A DNA stretch of 64,000 nucleotides from Notospermus geniculatus (taxonomy: Eukaryota > Nemertea > Pilidiophora > Heteronemertea > Lineidae): positions 571,082 through 635,081 of the forward strand of contig NMRB01000005.1 of the NCBI GenBank assembly GCA_002633025.1. The letters are read 5' to 3'. The position numbers and the translations under genes were made by a program. The notes beneath the pieces are model-generated. The model worked only from the letters and a program-made list of their open reading frames with translations. It was not told the origin of the DNA and did not search any database. Position 1 is the first letter of the stretch. Each line of letters opens with the position of its first letter. This document shows positions 1-13,300 of this stretch, in pieces.

Positions 1-1348
1 CGCCTTTCATGTACTGGGGTTGTTCATTTGGTGCATGAAGTACATGTATAAGTAGCTGGAGTGGAAGACTTGGCTTACAATACAATTCTGGACAAGCAGT
101 AGGGAACGCACACATAATAAGGAAAAAGTTGTCATAGTCAGGATTCACCATCGTCGTTGTAATTTCATTGATTGCTGTAAGCGTATGGGTAACCCACCAC
201 ATAATGTTTGACGTCATATCTTGATATCCATTGCCAGTAAAGAATGTCCTCTTAATGTTGTTCTTGTTTTTCTGTTGTAGCATTTGCCAGTAAACCAAGA
301 TTCAATGGCACACATTTCAAACCAGGTTAATGTTGTTAAATCTTTGCATGTTTTCTGTGCAAACTTTGTAAATGTGTCTTCTTCCAATTGCCAACTGTGC
401 TATGTTTATCAGAATGCTTCATGGTCTTCACTCTTTCTGTTGGTGATCACTGTTGCATCCATATTATATGTACAGTTGGATATGTCGTGCGCAGGCCCTA
501 AACGTCAGTAGGTCTTTGTACATCCCCGCATGCCAATGCTTTTCCGAGAGCAACAAGAAGATATCGAAGGCTATGGGCCATCTCCGTGTGGTGAAAGGGA
601 TGCTTGATGCTTATGCTGGCTTCTCACAACAAGCGCCAATCTCATTGACTTGATATCTGCTGTTTCAAAATGGTCTTGCCTGAACGACCTATCCTCTTTA
701 CCCTAATGCTACTTGTCAGTCTGCTTTTGCATTCAGTAAAACAATTGCTTCTTTCACACCTGCCTACCCATCGTATTTGACCATATTTTTTATACTCAAA
801 ACATTCTTTTTGCACTTAAATGCAGAAAATACACTGATCGGAACAACTGCAGAATGTCGCGTTTCATTATTTTACACTGAAAAGTGTCATTTTATGGTCG
901 TTCCTCAAAAACAGTACAGCCAGCTCAAAGTTAGGGTAGGCAGGTCTGTATCCCGCTTCAGCTTTAGAACTATCGGTATATACAGGCTTCATCGGTTCCT
1001 ATAAATCATTGGAACGATCTCATGTTTGTGAATGTTCTTTTCTTTCAGTACAGTATTCTTTATCAATCTTTATATCCCTAACTTCAGTAGCTCATGTTGT
1101 GCCAAACGTTGCTCTCAGTGTTCATATACTTAAGTCCATTTGTTAACCTTGATGATGAACTTCTCTGATATTTTTCATACGAAGTAGATCTAAAATATGA
1201 GGTACTTGTTCTCTCATGCTATGGGGGCAGCTGTGCATGTACTAGTAGATTCATGATGTAGGCCTACCCTTCCTACTCCTACACTGGGTATTGGTTTCTT
1301 GCCAGGCATTGAAATTCTGAACACTGAAACTTATCTTTTGTTTTGTAG
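1..1348. other. Intronic sequence upstream of first recognisable ABCA exon
   Basis: I see no convincing exon here. The stretch is AT-rich with short spurious reading frames only. Because an acceptor (ttttgtag) at 1341-1348 opens the first ABCA exon, this is read as the 3' part of an intron. The exons for the first membrane domain must lie upstream of the window. Confidence 0.6.
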
Positions 1349-4300
1349 AAGACCCAGGGAGCTTCAGAAATGAATCTGAGCCAGCACATCTCCCGATTGG
1401 AATCTCAATCCATCACCTGACCAAGAAGTACAAGAAAAAGAAGGTGGCTGTCAACAACCTGTCGATGAACTTCTACGAAGGACAGATCACGGCCTTGCTC
1501 GGCCAGAATGGAGCTGGAAAAACAACAACAATGTAAGTTTCAGTTACCGGTACTGGCAGCATCAGAAAAATGTTCTTCTTGCAACATCTGCCAAAATTCA
1601 GACCCATTTAATATCCATTTTTCACCTTCTTGCAGCAACATGTTGTGTGGCATCTTCCCACCATCCTCTGGTTCTGCCTACATCAACGGCAAAAGCATCT
1701 GGACCGACTACTCTGAGATCCGTAAGACGCTCGGATACTGCCCTCAGCATAATGTACTCTTTGATACGTAAGTTCATGTTTCCTTCTAATCCTCTCTCAG
1801 ATGTACATGAAGAAAACAATAAACGTTAGTCCCCCATGTGAGTTTTCTCCAGTGATGGCTACATTCCTACATCAGGCCTAATCACAGTGTTGACGATACC
1901 ATGCACTGCTATGTAGTTCAAGATGTAATCAGCTCCTTACCTATTTCAGAATGACTGTGAAGGAACACCTAAAATTCTTTGGTAAACTGAAGGGCATCAT
2001 GAAAGGCAAGGAACTCAAAGAGGATATCTCAAGGTATTGTTCTTTAGTTAGAAGAATCCAGTCTTAGCATACTAATTTGTGAACAGGGAGTGGAGATTTC
2101 TGTCACCGGCTGGGGATGCCCTCGGACAGCTACCAGTCAATGCAGTTAGTGTGAATGAAGTTCAGTAAATGCTTTTGCTTCTGTGTTGTGCTGTAGCCAC
2201 TGATGCAGTCATAAAATAGTGTAGCCCTTTGAATTAGAATGGCTAATGAATCTATGTTCTATTCCAGCCTCCTCGACTCAATGGGCCTACGACACTTCAA
2301 GAACGAGAAAGTTCGAAACTTGTCTGGCGGAATGAAGAGACGGTTGTCGGTCGCCATTGCTTTCGTTGGTGGTTCACGTGTCGTTATCCTCGACGAGCCA
2401 ACAGCAGGAGTCGACCCTGCAGCCAGGAGGAACATCTGGGATCTGATTGTCAAACATAAACAAGGTATGATAGGCTTACTGGGTCCGAGGAAACCATTGG
2501 ACTTGCTGAGTGGCGTCGAGGAGCCACTCCGAGATTTCAAGTTTGATCCCCAATCAGATATCCGCATCATGTTATAGAGGAGACTCTCTTTGGTAAAACA
2601 AGTTTTTTGCGGGTACTCTGGTTTCCTCCTGCTATACATTTGATTTTACTTACCGCTACCTTCAGGTCGCACCATCTTGCTGACCACCCACCACCTTGAT
2701 GAAGCTGACATCCTCGCCGACAGGATCGCCGTCATGCACCAGGGAAAACTTCTATGCACTGGGTCTTCCATGTTCCTGAAGAATCGATTCGGTCGAGGCT
2801 ACCTGTTGACGATGTCAAAGGCTAAACCAGACCCAGAGGTTTCAGCTGACTCTGTAAGTAGCCTGTTCATTGCCTTGTCCGAGGAATGACTTCATGTTCA
2901 TTGGTGCAACCAAACATGGATGTTATTCAAATGTATTACTCTGTTGAAGGAAGAATATCCACATTTCCTCAGATATCTTTAACGATTACAAAATTTCTCC
3001 CCAGTCATTCGACAGTGGCGCCATCATCGACTTCATCACCCGTGAACTCCCCGGTGCCTACATCGAGGAAGAGGTCGGCTCTGAGATGCGTGTCCTCCTA
3101 CCAAGCAACCAGCGATCCTCGTTCCACAAGTTCTTCGGCCTGTTCAACGAGGCCCTTGGTGATCTGATGATCTCGTCGTATGGCGTGTCTGATACGACCC
3201 TGGAAGAGGTACGTGGTTGTGGAGTGTGATTCCTCTGTTGATCACATCATTTTTACTGTGGGCATTTTTACCGTAAACCCATTGTGCTGCAGTTCCGCAT
3301 AGATAATCACTTATAATTTGTTACTCTGACTCCCGACAGGTGTTCCTGTGTCTGTGTCACCTGGCAGACAGCAACCAAGAATTGACCCGAGAAACCGTTG
3401 ATGAGATGCATCACCAGCGCAGCATGAAGCAAGTTAACGGCAGCTCCCAACTGAATGAGAGCATGGGGGTGGACATACCACTAGAACCTGTTGGTGAGAA
3501 AGGTATGATGTGAAACACGCTTTGTTGATAATCAACGTGGGTTACTCCCATGTCATTGTGATTCCTTCCAGCTCTCTCGTGTTCTAACCCAACTTGTATC
3601 TGTACACTGTATCCCCAGTATGGCACAGTCTAACCTGCTGGCCATAGAGGATTTCCTTGATGGCTAAGTGGTTAGCATGCCTGACTAACATTCCAAACCG
3701 CACATGCTACATGGCTTCGAGACCCACGTTGGGCAGAACCAGTACCATGAGCATTTTGGAATGCAGTGCACCAATTGATAGTTTGACAGGACTCAATAGC
3801 GTGTAATGCCCATGAGGTCTAATTCAAAACATTCTTTTCCATTAACAACTGAACCAATAGATGGTGCCAATGCAATGAACGGTACAGATCAGATGAATGC
3901 GTCAAATGGCATTGGTGAGCCCCGACAAGAGCGCAAGAAAACGGTCTACAAGTTCGGTGGTATTGCTCTCAAATTCATCCAGTTCTGGTCCCTCGTCATC
4001 AAACGTTTCCACCATCATCGACGCTATCTCCGTGGATTCATCAGCCACCTCATCCTTCCGTGCCTGTTCATTGCCTTCGCTATGTGGACGACGACCGTGG
4101 CACCAAGAGCTGGCAACTCCGGTGCCCGCCAGATGTCACCAGCGTTATACGGTGGAAATGTCTTCTACAAGTAAGTCGAAGGAATAATTTAGTTCCTGAG
4201 CTGAATGCCAAATGTAATACTCAACCTCTACTACCCTTGGAAAAAGTTCTCCATTGCCCCAAAGGTGACCGGCACTAATGTTTCCAAAATCTGAACTCGA

Positions 4301-7300
4301 GTAACCACCATGTTTATTATATCCCCTTGTCTTATTGCAGGAATGCCAACCCAATCAATTTCAATGACATGATGGCCGAGAGTTTGCTCGGACCGCCTGG
4401 ACTGGGGACAAACTGTATGCCGGGATCGAAACACATCCTCCAGTAAGTATGACCTCTCAAGGTCATGGATATTTCAGTAGACAAATATCCCGATAGATCA
4501 ACTCATGTGGTGTTAGTTGCTTTAAAGTAGAAGTTAAAAAACCGACAACTGATTGAGATGTGCTGTGACTCCAGCTCGGAGTCAAGGCATCATGACTCGG
4601 TAAAAGAATCTTCGTTAAAAATCGAGTCTGGGAAGACATCGACAATTTCTCACAATATCTTTTGGCAGAATAGGCCAAGTCTCTGATGAACTCATCTGGT
4701 TGCCCTGTCATGATTTGTATTCATGTTGATACCTGTATTCACCCCTTACAGTGAAAATCAATGGATCGACAGTAACCATAAACTGGATAATGGCAATTGG
4801 TAAAATACCAGTTCTTGTGCCTACGATGTCTCAAAAAGTGTAACGGTCGGATTTGCTGGCAAACATTGTTTCTGGCTAGGTTCTTGTAGAAATAACAAAA
4901 ACTAGTCCATGTGGCTGAAAAATGCTTCTGGTGCCTGACACACGCTCCAGATGAGAAGAAGAAATATCCTATGAGAAGTATTGGTGCCAAGTGAGAAGTA
5001 CCGGTACATACTTATGCACTGCAAGTCATTGATGTTTCCAGCCTTTCTGATCGGTGTTTTTGAGACGGTTTTTTGGCATGTTTGGCATGTTGTCACTCAC
5101 TCATGATTCTGACCTGTCAAATGTCTTCTTTCACTCAACTGATGCATCCATTTCAGTTCCTAGCACATTACATCTGTTACCATGACAAAACACGTGTTAT
5201 ACTAAGTGCCAAATTCAATTTCTAACACATCATACCTGTTACCTCGACACAACACCTGTTATACCTAAGTACTAATCTGTTATACTGAGTGCCGATCTGG
5301 TATTGTGATTAAGTGACAGATTCAGTGCCTCATTCTCATGTTCTGTTGCACTTGACTGTGCCGTCACCAAGATACATCATAATCTTCACTTACACTTGCT
5401 GGCTGCTTTGATGCATGCAATTGAGCTTTGATGCATGCTATTGAGCAAGCTGAGCTCAAGAGTGGGCCGTGCTAAGTGCGTGCTCACACATATTGACTGA
5501 TGTTCCTCCGCCACATTGCTTTAGCCGAATCCGGTACATGTACATACATTGACGCACGGTTCTGCGAAATTTTGTCTGTCGGTCTGTTGCATCTTTATTT
5601 CAAGTATTGATACTGCATGGTTTGCTTTTTGAATGCTCTCTCAATGTTATGCATGATGTGCATTTATTTGAAATACTTACTGTTTTTAGTGGTTGGGCTC
5701 CAATGAGTGATCAAGATCTATTTAATCTGAGGTAAAAATCGTGTGATTCCGATTCCATCTACCAGGTAGTGCTTTATTATCTCCAAACCGTTGTAGATAT
5801 ACCGTGTGGAATGGAGATTGGATGCTTGTATTTAGAACTTGGTGCCTCATCAGAAGTGTTGAAAAATGCTTCTGTCCTTCGGACAGCATTTCAGGTGCCA
5901 TTGGGACAAACTTTCATGCCTCAGGCGAAGCACTGTTATTTCATTTCCATCTTGCACTTTATTCTTTCCACACCGCTGTAAATATACTGCATCGAATTGA
6001 GATTTAGTTCTTGTATTTAGAACCTCTTGGTGCCTCATGACTGGTGCCAGTTGGAAGAGGTTTGCTGCCGCATGACTTGTTGTTATGCATGTGTTGTCTC
6101 GCTCATGTCACAGTGACTGTTGGTGTGTTTTCCTTGCTTCTTTTGCAAGGACGTGTGAACTCATCAATGCATGGTTTCATTCTCTGATGGTTTTGAGTGT
6201 GTATAACTTAGCTATTAATGTAGGCCAACAGTATTTTCAAATAGTTTTCACCATTACCTCTAGGGAGACCACAATAGTACTGGTAATTTTGTAAATTGTA
6301 AATTTTCGAAAACCAGCCAACTACAACAAATTCCACAATTGATTTCAGGAATGTTGCAGTTTGCCGGAACCAGACAGTCTCGCCTCCTTTCACGACCCCC
6401 TCCATCACACCCACTCAAGCCAAGGAATACAGGAATCCTCCCAAATGTAGATGTGAAGAGAAACGCCAGGTTTGTCCCAAGTATGCTGAGGGCTTCCCAC
6501 CACCGAGGAAGATTATGAACTCGTCAGAAACCATGTACAAGTTGAATGATTTCAACATTACTGACTGGATCCTGAGGACTTATGAGGACTTTCCCCAAAA
6601 CAGGTAAAATAGGACCCACTGTATCATCTAAAACAGCTCCTCATAGGTGTAGTTCATAGGATGTCCTGAGGGGTGGATCCAGGGTTTTAGATAAGGGGGC
6701 CGCTACTGCACCAATGCATTATAAAGAGGTGTCGCCCACTCTGAAAACCCTCATAGTAAAAAGACTGTGTTTGTGGCATAAGGGGGCACTTTTTGCGCCC
6801 CCCCCCCCAAATCTGCTTCTGGTTCTCCTCAGCCCTGACTGAGTCTGATTTGTTGTTTTAGATTTGGCGGCTGGGAATTCGGCAACACTCAATCGGCTGC
6901 TCCTCAGGACCAGACGGCCACTGTCTGGTTCAACAACAAAGCTCTCCACAGCCTTCCGTCGTATGTGAATGGACTGAGCAATGCCGTACAGAGGAGATAC
7001 GCGAAGGAAATCCTCGGAGACGATCCTGCAGAATATGGTAAGGAAAAGTGACTATATAGGCCTAGACCCCTTTCCATGACTGTCGTTTCCGCCGCAGTTT
7101 TGTGAGGATCAGTGTAGTGAGAGACATGTATCATTAGGGCTTTGTCCCTCAAGTATGAAAGTCAACACTTCATTGACGTCGTTTGTTCTTCTCTTAACAG
7201 GTATAACGACATACAACCATCCCCTCCCGATGACCAGGGAACAGCTCAGTGCTGAAACTATGTAAGTTTTATTTCTCAGTCTCGATGTCAGCTAACTTGA

Positions 7301-10300
7301 GTGCCACTAACCACGTCTTCCCCTTGTGAAGTTATGTCTAGCAGAAGTTACGGTATGTCTAGCAGTTGTTGAGTCTGGCACCCTCATTTGCCAGGAGGGA
7401 AATGGGGCCTTGTCATAGGCCTACATCGTTGAAGCCCCGGCTGTGGAGCAGTCTCAGAACGAGTGCTGTCCGTGCACAAAATGCACCTTGTCACATTTTC
7501 CATTTCCAGTCTGCAGAGGGCGTCACACTTGGGCACATCGATTGTGATTCTTGTGGCGTTGTGTTTCATCCCTGCCAGTTTCATCATCTACCCTGTCCAG
7601 GAGAACCTGAACCAAGAGAAACGACTACAGTTTGTGTATGGAATAGGACCTGTGTTGTACTGGCTAACGTCAATCATCTGGGACATGGTATGTACTGTAC
7701 CCCCAGTTATAAGGCACAGCCTCATCGCCGGCCATAGATTTCCAAGTGCGGTCAGTACTTGAATGGGTGACATATGATACGGTGTAGGCCTACGACAGAT
7801 GTACAGTGTAGGCCTACGAGAGTTCATATACAGTAATCCGTTGTCCTGAACTGCAATGAATACCGGCTCAGCCTCATTTGAATGTTTCATTCATTGTTAT
7901 TAAACTGATCACTGCATGTATTTCCAGTTGATGTTTGCAATTCCTGTTGGCTGCTGTGTTGGTATCATGTACGGTTTTGACGTTGACATCTACACGGCGC
8001 GAGAAAACTTACAGGCGTCTGCTGTCCTCATGGTACTCTTTGGGTGAGTTTTGCCGATTCAGTCGTGTTCTCTGGGCACTCCAGTTTCCTCCTGCACTAC
8101 ATTGGTCGATAGAGCTGCAGTGTTGGTCTCAGGTCTTGATTCAGTATTCTTAAATCTTGCGGGATTAGAATCCATGACCTCCAGTTTCTGGCGCCCGGAT
8201 GGTGCCAGATGAGGTGCCAGAGATTGTGGGTTTCAAATCCCGCTAGAACTGATTATAAAGTTAAAAAAGTTAAAGTTTGGGTTTATAGTCTGATATCAAC
8301 AACGGTAGAGGTGTCATCCGACTTCACACTTTAACCTCAGTCTATCCTGAAACCTTTCAGTAGAACTCAGATGAGCTGCTCATTCAGCGCTACAATCCGA
8401 GCATTTCCGACTGGTACCCATTTATACACCTGGGTGGAGAGAGGCCAGTAAGGCAAAGAGACTTGGCCAAAGTCTCACGCCAGCAGCGGGATTCGAACCC
8501 GGGATCCTCTGACCGCAAGTCGGAGGCCCGAACCACTACACCACCGTGGCTCCTTATGACAAGAACCAATGTGTATGATTTCATGGTAATCTCGTTTCAG
8601 ATGGGGAGCGACTCCTTTCTGTTACATGATGGTACGTGGCTTCAAGGATTCCAGCACGGCTTTCATGACGTCCTTCATCGTCGTCTTGTTCATCGGGATC
8701 ACCCTGACTCTGTGCACATTCCTCTTGGGGACATTCGCTGGGGCAAACATGGTAAGTGTAGTTTATTCTTGTCAAGTTTTGAACATGACACTCTTCCTTG
8801 AGAAGCAGCTACTCAGGGGTTATTACCGAGTAAGGAGGACAGTTGGGCTGTCAGACTTGTGCAGTGGAAACACCAGCGCCTGTCGTCTCTGAGGTTCCGC
8901 ATTCAGTCCTCTTAAAGCAAATGGCTCGCGGGGTTTGTTGACAGTTGTTTGTTGACATGTCCTCAAATCAAGTGCCGTTTTGAGAAAAAGGCGAAAGAAG
9001 GATTTTAGTTTAATGGGAAATGCATTAGACAGCCAAACTTCGGAGGCGTATTTTGCAAAATCTGCTGCTTCAAAATCAATGTGAATAGCACAAAATGTAC
9101 ATTTTGACCGACTGAATTTGAAATGTCATTAACCCATTTTAACAAGTTTTTAATGGAACCTCGTCCCCGGTGTTTACGTTCGCATATGTGCACAGGTTTT
9201 GCATATGGCTGGAGCACGGCTTTGCCTGGAGGCGAGATTCACTCTCTATGGGAGGTACCACCAAAAATGTAAACAAACCCCGCGAGCCATTTGCTTTAAT
9301 ATAATAGAGAGGGCGACTCTTTTTGACAGCACAGCTTCTCAGGAACTCCGGTTTCCTCCTGTTAAACATAAATTCGCCCAATGTTGTCCATGGAGCCAGC
9401 ACTCAGCTCCCGATTCAGTATGTTTCTATTTCTACTCTTTGTTAATTTCAGTACGTCAAGGATGCGTTGTACTACCTCGAGTACATCTTCCTGATATCAC
9501 CATCATTTGCTCTCGGCGACGGGTTCATCAAGATTGCTCGCAACCAGATCNCCAGTCTATCCTGAAACCTTTCAGTAGAACTCAGATGAGCTGCTCATTC
9601 AGCGCTACAATCCGAGCATTTCCGACTGGTACCCATTTATACACCTGGGTGGAGAGAGGCCAGTAAGGCAAAGAGACTTGGCCAAAGTCTCACGCCAGCA
9701 GCGGGATTCGAACCCGGGATCCTCTGACCGCAAGTCGGAGGCCCGAACCACTACACCACCGTGGCTCCTTATGACAAGAACCAATGTGTATGATTTCATG
9801 GTAATCTCGTTTCAGATGGGGAGCGACTCCTTTCTGTTACATGATGGTACGTGGCTTCAAGGATTCCAGCACGGCTTTCATGACATCCTTCATCGTCGTC
9901 TTGTTCATCGGGATCACCCTGACTCTGTGCACATTCCTCTTGGGGACATTCGCTGGGGCAAACATGGTAAGTGTAGTTTATTCTTGTCAAGTTTTGAACA
10001 TGACACTTTTCCTTGAGAAGCAGCTACTCACGGGTCTTACGGAGTAAGGGGGTACATTTGGGCTTTCAGACAGGCGGGGTGGAAAAATCGGCGCCTGTCA
10101 CCTGTGAGGTTCCATATTCGATCCTCTTAAATGATAGGGAGGACGAGACTTTTTGACAGCACAGATTCTCGGGAACTCTGGTTTCCTCATGTTAAACATA
10201 AATTCGCCCAATGTTGTCCATGGAGCCAGCACTCGGCTCCCGATTCAGTATGTTTCTATTTCTACTCTTTGTTAATTTCAGTACGTCAAGGATGCGTTGT

Positions 10301-13300
10301 ACTACCTCGAGTACATCTTCCTGATATCACCATCATTTGCTCTCGGCGACGGGTTCATCAAGATTGCTCGCAACCAGATCCTAACAAGCGTTTTCAAGGA
10401 TTACGGTGAGGACGTTTACAAGAGTCCGTTCACGTTTGATATGCTCGGCTGGCACATGGTGGCGCTTGGTGTCCAAGGTTTTGTCTTCCTCATCATCACA
10501 ATGATGATGGAGGCCAGGTGTGACTGCTGCTCCAACAGGTAAGACATGATGGGTAACTCCTTGATCTAATTTTGCTGGTCATTTTATTGAATTCCTAAAT
10601 GCCTTGAGTCATATATCTGAGTGTCTATGCCAGGGCAAGTAAAAGACCCCACACAGGTGGACTGTAGCCTGTCGTGGACTCCATATCAATGGCAAAAACC
10701 CAACAGGGTTACGACACTGGTAATGATATGATATGTATCAAAATAATGTCCTATCAGCCACAAAATGCTTCTGAAAGATCGAAATAACATCAATGTCACC
10801 GCCTCCTCTTCTTCCTCCAGCTCCAGATCAGTATCCCATGGAAACGAAGACGACGATGACGTTGTCATGGAGACAAGGCGTGTCATGACAGGTGGTGCGA
10901 AAAATGACATCCTTGTGTTGAAGGGATTGTCCAAGGCCTACCGCAGCGGCATGCATTCCATCAGAGCCGTCAATCATGTCAGTGTTGGAATACCAAAGGG
11001 AGATGTAAGTATCAACATTGACTTGACTTCTCTCACGAGTTCAGTCACGAGGGGGGGGGGGCTAGACATCTACACAGTAGCCTCTCTATTGAGGACACCT
11101 TTGGGACTGGCCGATGTTCTTAATTGACAGGTGTGTCATCAACACAGAGGTTCAAATGAACAGACCAGACCAGTTTCTGCTGTCCTTAATAGAGAGGTGT
11201 CCTCCTGGCAGAGGTGTCCATTAGTGGAGTTCTCTAACATTGCTGTTTTTTCAGTGCTTCGGGTTGCTTGGTCTGAATGGAGCTGGTAAGACAACCACAT
11301 TCAAGATGTTGACAGGTGAAGTAAGACCCTCGAGTGGTAAAGCCTCCCTCTTCAACAAGAATATCACCCATTGCACGGCAAACCTTGCCTCCAATGTTGG
11401 CTACTGCCCACAGTTTGATGCTTTGGATCGTCAGTTGACAGGTGATGAACTGCTCAGGTGTTACGCCAGGTTGAAGGGTATCACTGGTGCTGATGCTGAC
11501 AGGGTAAGTGAAACATACCGTAGAGCTCCTGGAATTCCAAATGTCAAATCTCTAAGAAACCAGAGTTCATACTTTGGAGCTACTTCCACAACTTTGGTTG
11601 TGAGGTTGAGGCTCTAACTTATACCATTCTGTTGGGGAAGTCACCCCTGTAGAAGTTGCCATTCGTGGTTGGGTTAGGGTTAGGATCAGGATTGCTCATG
11701 TCAAAAAGACAGTCATAGAAGACTGTGTGCATGATGATGTTGAAACTTGCGTGATTCCATGGATATTGCTCCACAAAATTTCAGGTGATCAAAGATGTTG
11801 TTCAGCAACTCAACCTCCAGGACTGTGTGAAGAAAGTCGTATCGAAATACAGCGGTGGTATGAGAAGGCGGCTGTCCATTGCTGTTGCCATGATCGGGGA
11901 CCCACAACTTATACTCTTGGTAAGATAATCTTCCTTTTGTGCCGAAATTTATGGTCCAGTCTCAATTTTCCTGAACACCCGCATGCAGAATTTGAGCTTT
12001 TCACAAGTTTTTTGTGTGGTTTCTTTTAGGATGAGCCAACCGCTGGTATGGACCCACAAATGCGGCGTTACGTCTGGACGTCTCTGATGAACGTGATCCA
12101 CGACGACCGCTCTGTTGTGATCACATCGCATAAGATGGACGAGTGTGAATTCTTATGTACGAGATTGGCCATTATGGTGAATGGTGAATTTAGATGTCTC
12201 GGTAGCCCGCAACATCTCCGGACCAAGTGAGTACCGGTAGCAGTTGTGTATTTATGATTCCACTGCAAGTTTGCCTTGTGTGGAACCGATCCTTATAAAG
12301 GGACCATTCTTTACCTTGAGACGAGTTTCAAGCCCAAACAGACTCTCCACTCATCGGTTCTAAGATTAGTTTTCTTTCCATCTCTCAGGTTTGGAGAAGG
12401 TTACACCCTAACAGTCCGCCTCATTGAGAAGGCAAGTCCCGTAAGGGTAACTGAGTTTGTTCAGAGTAAATTCCCTGGTTCCGTCCTCAAGGTAAGTCTT
12501 TGCCTGAAAATCAGATCAGAGATTGATTTTAGTGTTACCCGTACCTTCGTGTCTGAAGACACTGACAAACGAGTTCATTCCTGGAACAAACACAGGCATT
12601 CTGTTGTTCAACATGAAGCTGTGGCCCCGACTTCCAGTTAGGCTTCCTCCCCATGTTCATTTCCAGTTACACCCAGGCAGCTTGGACAGGTTTGGTGAAA
12701 TGTGTCAGCAAAGATATCCTCAGCACATTTTCTGCACTCCTTAAGTTACTTAATCCCTGTGTGAAAAGTCAGTGAGACTACTTCTTTCTTCTTCAGGATC
12801 AACATTTCCGAATGCTTGAATTCAATATTCCGTCATCCACATCCCAGCTTCCAAACATCTTTGGGATGATTGAGATGGAGAAGCATATCCTTGGAGTTGA
12901 GGACTACTCAGTCAACCAAACAACTCTTGACCAGGTAGGCTTAGTGAATACTTACATATAGCGTGTTCGGAAAGCTTCCCCGGGGACCCTTGTGGGTTTA
13001 TCTTTTCTGATTTGATCAGTGATTTGGGCAGTCTACACTCTTGTGGGGAACATCAGTGCCTGTCGGCTCTTCAAATCTTCGTCAGGCTTATTCGCGGTTT
13101 TCTCCAAGACTGAACAACGGATTGCCCCCAACTTGGTATGCACATGGATACAGACCTCAGAAGTGTCCTTACGAAGCCTGAATTTTGATACGACTTATTG
13201 TTTTCGAAATATCAAGATATTAACGAAAATAACAATGCTGTTTACGCCTTTTATATCACGACGTCATTACATCCCCAAAGTGCTCCTGATGAAGTGATGC

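Larger units (their letters stand above)
8338..10380 (+). other. Redundant assembly segment: two versions of the same ABCA interval joined at a single N
   Basis: The interval 8338-9550 and the interval 9552-10380 are two versions of the same locus. Both contain the family-1 SINE, ABCA exon 15 and the start of exon 16. Offset is 1215 bp at exon 15 and 830 bp at exon 16; the difference (385 bp) is almost entirely the MITE at 8916-9295. The first version breaks off inside exon 16 at the single N (9551). Exon 15 copies differ by one silent base. Confidence 0.85.

Noticed and set aside
284-1004. Possible upstream ABCA exons
   Set aside because: Several short frames exist but none has helix-like TMD composition with matching splice sites and phase.
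2239-2577. ABCA NBD exon extending to 2577
   Set aside because: The frame continues past the donor at 2464 into a SINE relic. The correct splice to 2666 restores [15 protein letters not shown].
8484-8553. tRNA gene on the minus strand
   Set aside because: A and B boxes are present, but the acceptor and anticodon arms do not pair, the sequence continues into a repeated SINE body, and the same unit occurs at 17860-17930.
8390-8584. Frame containing [12 protein letters not shown] and its copy at 9605-9799
   Set aside because: This peptide is the translation of a tRNA-derived SINE head, a common false protein. The two frames are the same SINE in two assembled haplotypes.
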